In this document: piece after piece, positions 40,201 through 41,819 of the stretch
Layout of the letters: every line of letters begins with the position of its first letter
Numbering within the stretch: position 1 is the first letter of the stretch
Origin: Flavobacterium xinjiangense
Lineage (GTDB): Bacteria; Bacteroidota; Bacteroidia; Flavobacteriales; Flavobacteriaceae
Direction of reading: 5' to 3'
Assembly (NCBI RefSeq): GCF_900142885.1
Contig: NZ_FRCL01000021.1
Span: forward strand, 1-41,819
DNA length: 41,819 nucleotides
Position numbers and translations under genes: made by a program
Notes under the pieces: generated by a model
Seen by the model: only the letters and a program-made list of their open reading frames with translations
Databases searched by the model: none
What the model was told of the DNA's origin: nothing

Positions 40201-41819
40201 TCAGGAACAGGTACTACAGGAACTGTAAGTTGGAATCCAGCTTTTACAGGTATTGCAACCATTAGTGTAACAGCAAATGGATGTAACGGTCCATCTGCTT
40301 CTGCTTCCACGACAGTAACAGTTCGTCCAACACCTACTGCATCTGTTAGCGGAATAACAACAGTTTGCCAGGGAGCTACTGCACCAAATATAACATTCAC
40401 TAATCCGCAAACATTACCAGTAACAGTTACTTATAATATTAATGGAGGAACAAATACAACAGTAAATGTTGGTGCAAGTACAACTGCGACTGTTGCTTCG
40501 TCAACAGCAACAGCAGGAACTTTTACATATAACCTGGTTAGTGTAGTTTATCAAGCGGCACCAAGTTGTTCTAATATAATTTCAGGAACAGCAACAGTAA
40601 CTGTGAATCCAAGACCAACCGGCGTTATTAGTGGAACACAAACTATATGTGCAGGAAGTAGTACTACATTAAGTATCGCTGTAACCGGAACAGGTCCATG
40701 GAGCGGAACATTATCAAACGGTGATCCATTCAGTGGCAGCAGCAGCCCAATCAGTGTGTCAGTCAATGTTGCTGGAACATACACGATTGCTACATTAAGT
40801 GATGCTAATTGTACTGCAAGTGTGGGGGATAAAAAAGGTAGCGCAGCTGTAACAGTTCGTTCAACACCAACGGCTACAATTTCAATTAATGGCGCTAGTC
40901 CAATTTGTTCAGGTTCTTCTTCCTCAATAAAGTTTAGTGGTCCCAATAATGGAATAGTGACATATAATATCAACGGAGGTGGCAATCTGAGTGCAAGTCT
41001 TAATAATGGAGGAAACTTTATTTTAACAACAGCGGCTCTTACTTCCGATACAACTTATAATCTTGTTAGTGTCGCTTATGGGGATGCGCCAAACTGCAGT
41101 ACTGTTGAAAGTGGTAGTGTAACAATAACGGTGAATCAACCACCAACCTTTACGGCTTGTCCTTCTAATTTTTCACAAAATACAGACGTAGGTGTTTGTA
41201 CTGCAGTTGTTAACTATACTGCAACAGCATCCGGTACACCTGCACCAACATATACATATTCTTTAAGTGGCGCAACAACAGTAGCAACAACAAGTGGTAC
41301 CGGAAGCGGCGCAACTTTCAATAAAGGAGTAACAACAGTTACTATTACTGCTACTAATACATGTGGAAATGCTATATGTGTATTTACGGTGACTGTTAAT
41401 GATAGCCAAAACCCAACAATTACAGCTCCCGCAGCAGTAAGCGTAAGTTCTGATGCTGGAATATGTACTTATGCAAGTTCACAGTTAACAGCTCCAACAG
41501 CGGCAGATAATTGCAGCGTGGCAAGTGTTGTAGCTTCTCCTGCTACTTTAGCTTTGGGAAGCAACACAGTAACCTGGACAGTAACAGACGGATCAGGCTT
41601 AACAGCAACATCAACACAATCAGTAACGGTTGTAGATAATCAAAATCCAACGATAGCAACAGCAGCAGCGATCAGCGTAAATGCAGATGCGGGTGTATGT
41701 AGTTATGCAAGTTCACAATTAACTGCACCAACATCAGCAGATAATTGCAGTGTTGCAAGTGTTGTTGCTACTCCGGCTATTTTAGTTGCTGGAGCCAATA
41801 CGGTAACTTGGACAGTAAC
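37240..41819 (+). CDS. Giant secreted repetitive adhesin-like protein, 3' end outside the window
   Basis: An open frame of 1526 codons without a stop to the window edge. It starts with a signal peptide (MKTFLHKSHFLSIVFLIANL, then IFASVSFG before Q). Residues 30-135 form a domain starting QATVSTDLLDYPPGSTAMIT, and 140-310 hold Ig-like segments. Five repeats of 94-95 residues follow (about 314-785; consensus 'APNITFTNPQTLPITVTYNI' then 'NGGTNTTVNVGASTTATV', ending 'SGTATVTVRPTPTA'). Next are two copies of a PKD/Ig-like insert around a truncated sixth repeat, a full repeat (1030-1123), an Ig-like domain and a divergent repeat. From about 1301 there are HYR-type domains with 'AADNCSVASVVA' and 'NTVTWTVTDGSGLTATST'. 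Paired Cys recur in every repeat. Such proteins in flavobacteria are usually exported by the type IX system through a C-terminal domain, here out of view. Adhesion is inferred. Confidence 0.85.
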   Translation, partial: MKTFLHKSHFLSIVFLIANLIFASVSFGQATVSTDLLDYPPGSTAMITGSGFQDGEYVELHVHHADGDPLGTDPQYHQPFYATADASGNFTTSWYVPTEAEGDAAGATLNLEAHGNMGSVADWVFSDSVTSVNITSPTTASPVSVPAGCDVTINYSYTGSNAGANGTATISVKSGATVIVSGTQDAPKGNNSNSIILTIPSGTTVGNYNVEVNVNQVGSVTTSQTNAINVTAALTAAAAGADQTVCATTAILAGNTATVGTGTWTLISGSGTITTAGSPTSGITALGVGANTFRWTIASGACSNFDEVVITVRPTPTATVSGTTTVCQNATAPNITFTNPQTLSITVTYNINGGTNTTVNVGASTTATIAAPTTTAGTFNYNLVSVVYQTAPSCTNSVSGTATVTVRPTPTATISGTTTVCQNATAPNVTFTNPQSIAVTVTYKINAGSNLTINVPASSTATVAAPTGSAGAFAYTLVSVAYQDATPGCSNPISGTATVTVRATPTATISGATTVCQNGSAPNITFTNPQTLPITITYNINGGTNTTIDVAASTTATVAAPTGTAGSFAYNLVSIIYQDATPSCSNTISGSATVTVRPTPTATISVTTTVCQGGTAPNITFTNPQALPITVTYNINGGTNTTVNVAASTTTTVAAPTGTAGSFAYNLVSVVYQTAPTCSNPVSGTATVTVRPTPTASISGTTTVCQSAIAPNITFTNPQALPITVTYNINGGTNTTVNVGASTTATVTAPTGTAGAFAYNLVSVIYQDTTASCSNTISGSATVTVTATVGTPTTPTPSASTICQGSANTIYISSATNATSYNWSVTGIGNTISGTGTTGTVSWNPAFTGTATISVTANGCKSPTAPNITFTNPQALPITVTYNINGGTNTTVNVGASTTATVTAPTVTAGAFAYNLVSVIYQDATPSCSNTISGSATVTVTATVGTPTTPTPSASTICQGSANTTYTSSATNATSYNWSVTGTGNTISGTGTTGTVSWNPAFTGIATISVTANGCNGPSASASTTVTVRPTPTASVSGITTVCQGATAPNITFTNPQTLPVTVTYNINGGTNTTVNVGASTTATVASSTATAGTFTYNLVSVVYQAAPSCSNIISGTATVTVNPRPTGVISGTQTICAGSSTTLSIAVTGTGPWSGTLSNGDPFSGSSSPISVSVNVAGTYTIATLSDANCTASVGDKKGSAAVTVRSTPTATISINGASPICSGSSSSIKFSGPNNGIVTYNINGGGNLSASLNNGGNFILTTAALTSDTTYNLVSVAYGDAPNCSTVESGSVTITVNQPPTFTACPSNFSQNTDVGVCTAVVNYTATASGTPAPTYTYSLSGATTVATTSGTGSGATFNKGVTTVTITATNTCGNAICVFTVTVNDSQNPTITAPAAVSVSSDAGICTYASSQLTAPTAADNCSVASVVASPATLALGSNTVTWTVTDGSGLTATSTQSVTVVDNQNPTIATAAAISVNADAGVCSYASSQLTAPTSADNCSVASVVATPAILVAGANTVTWTV
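38179..40608 (+). repeat. Array of 282/285-bp coding repeats in the adhesin gene
   Basis: Units begin with CCAACACC(N) or a variant at 38179, 38461, 38746, 39031, 39313 and 40327. The first four spacings are 282, 285, 285 and 282 bases, and the last full unit (40327-40608) is again 282. A truncated unit lies within the duplicated block 39832-40286. Units share long identical runs, for example the TATAATATTAATGGAGGAAC region, so unequal recombination between them is likely. Confidence 0.85.
39367..40286 (+). repeat. 465-bp near-identical in-frame tandem duplication
   Basis: 39367-39821 and 39832-40286 are 455-base copies with an offset of 465 bases (155 codons). They differ at roughly a dozen positions by eye. 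Each copy carries the last three quarters of a 94-residue repeat plus one PKD/Ig-like insert ('TTPTPSASTICQGSANT' and 'YNWSVTG'). The junction reads ANGCKSPTAPNITF, joining the end of an insert directly to the middle of a repeat. Confidence 0.85.

Noticed and set aside
38179..40608. Regular repeats that could suggest a CRISPR array
   Set aside because: The period is 282-285 bases, a multiple of three, without unique spacers, and the repeats lie within one coding frame.
38035..40985. Long minus-strand open frames opposite the adhesin gene
   Set aside because: They are shadows of the Thr/Ala-rich repeats; the plus frame is open throughout, with a signal peptide and regular domains.

Overview
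The window looks like a chromosome segment from a Flavobacterium-like member of the Bacteroidota. The grounds are low GC, intergenic boxes matching the Bacteroidota -7 consensus TAnnTTTG (some with a TTG about 17-20 bases upstream), absent or weak Shine-Dalgarno sequences, TraM/TraN-type conjugation genes, and a typical flavobacterial gene order (tpx-dgkA-ftsK-lolA-lptF/G-ribB; ahpC-thioredoxin-DUF6952).

Layout. 1-5.7 kb is the terminal part of an integrative conjugative element: traM, traN, a conserved element-associated protein, three small accessory genes (winged-helix-like, RteC-like, excisionase-like HTH) and a convergent tyrosine integrase. The element abuts the 3' side of a tRNA-Ser(UGA) gene, and its other end lies outside the window. 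6.0-12.7 kb is a minus-strand core operon: tpx, dgkA, ftsK, lolA, lptF/G and a ribB with a decayed GTP cyclohydrolase II half. 12.9-14.3 kb is a peroxide-defence operon (ahpC, thioredoxin, DUF6952-like protein). 14.4-19.0 kb is a putative peptidoglycan turnover operon: a secreted DigH-like glycosidase, an AmpG-like permease and a cytoplasmic NagZ-like GH3. 19.2-24.4 kb carries a large FAD/Fe-S oxidoreductase (YdiJ type) and an APC amino-acid permease on the plus strand. 24.5-29.0 kb carries a prolyl oligopeptidase and a trans-sulfuration PLP enzyme divergent from an Lrp/AsnC regulator. 29.0-31.6 kb has a ParE/RelE-type toxin-antitoxin pair, lpdA and a DoxX-like membrane protein. 31.9-36.6 kb is a pabB-tilS-dsbD run.

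From 37,240 to the right edge runs one open reading frame of at least 1526 codons, truncated by the window. It encodes a secreted, highly repetitive adhesin-like protein with 94-95 residue repeats, Ig/PKD-like inserts and HYR-type domains. It contains a near-identical 465-bp in-frame tandem duplication that starts in mid-repeat.

The most notable items are the giant adhesin and its duplication scar, three copies of an 11-bp motif next to the integrase (candidate arm-type sites), the RteC-like accessory protein, the DigH-AmpG-NagZ gene set, RibB with lost zinc ligands, and a heptanucleotide tandem repeat inside pabB. No CRISPR array, rRNA or insertion sequence was seen. All family assignments were made by reading the sequence; no searches were run.
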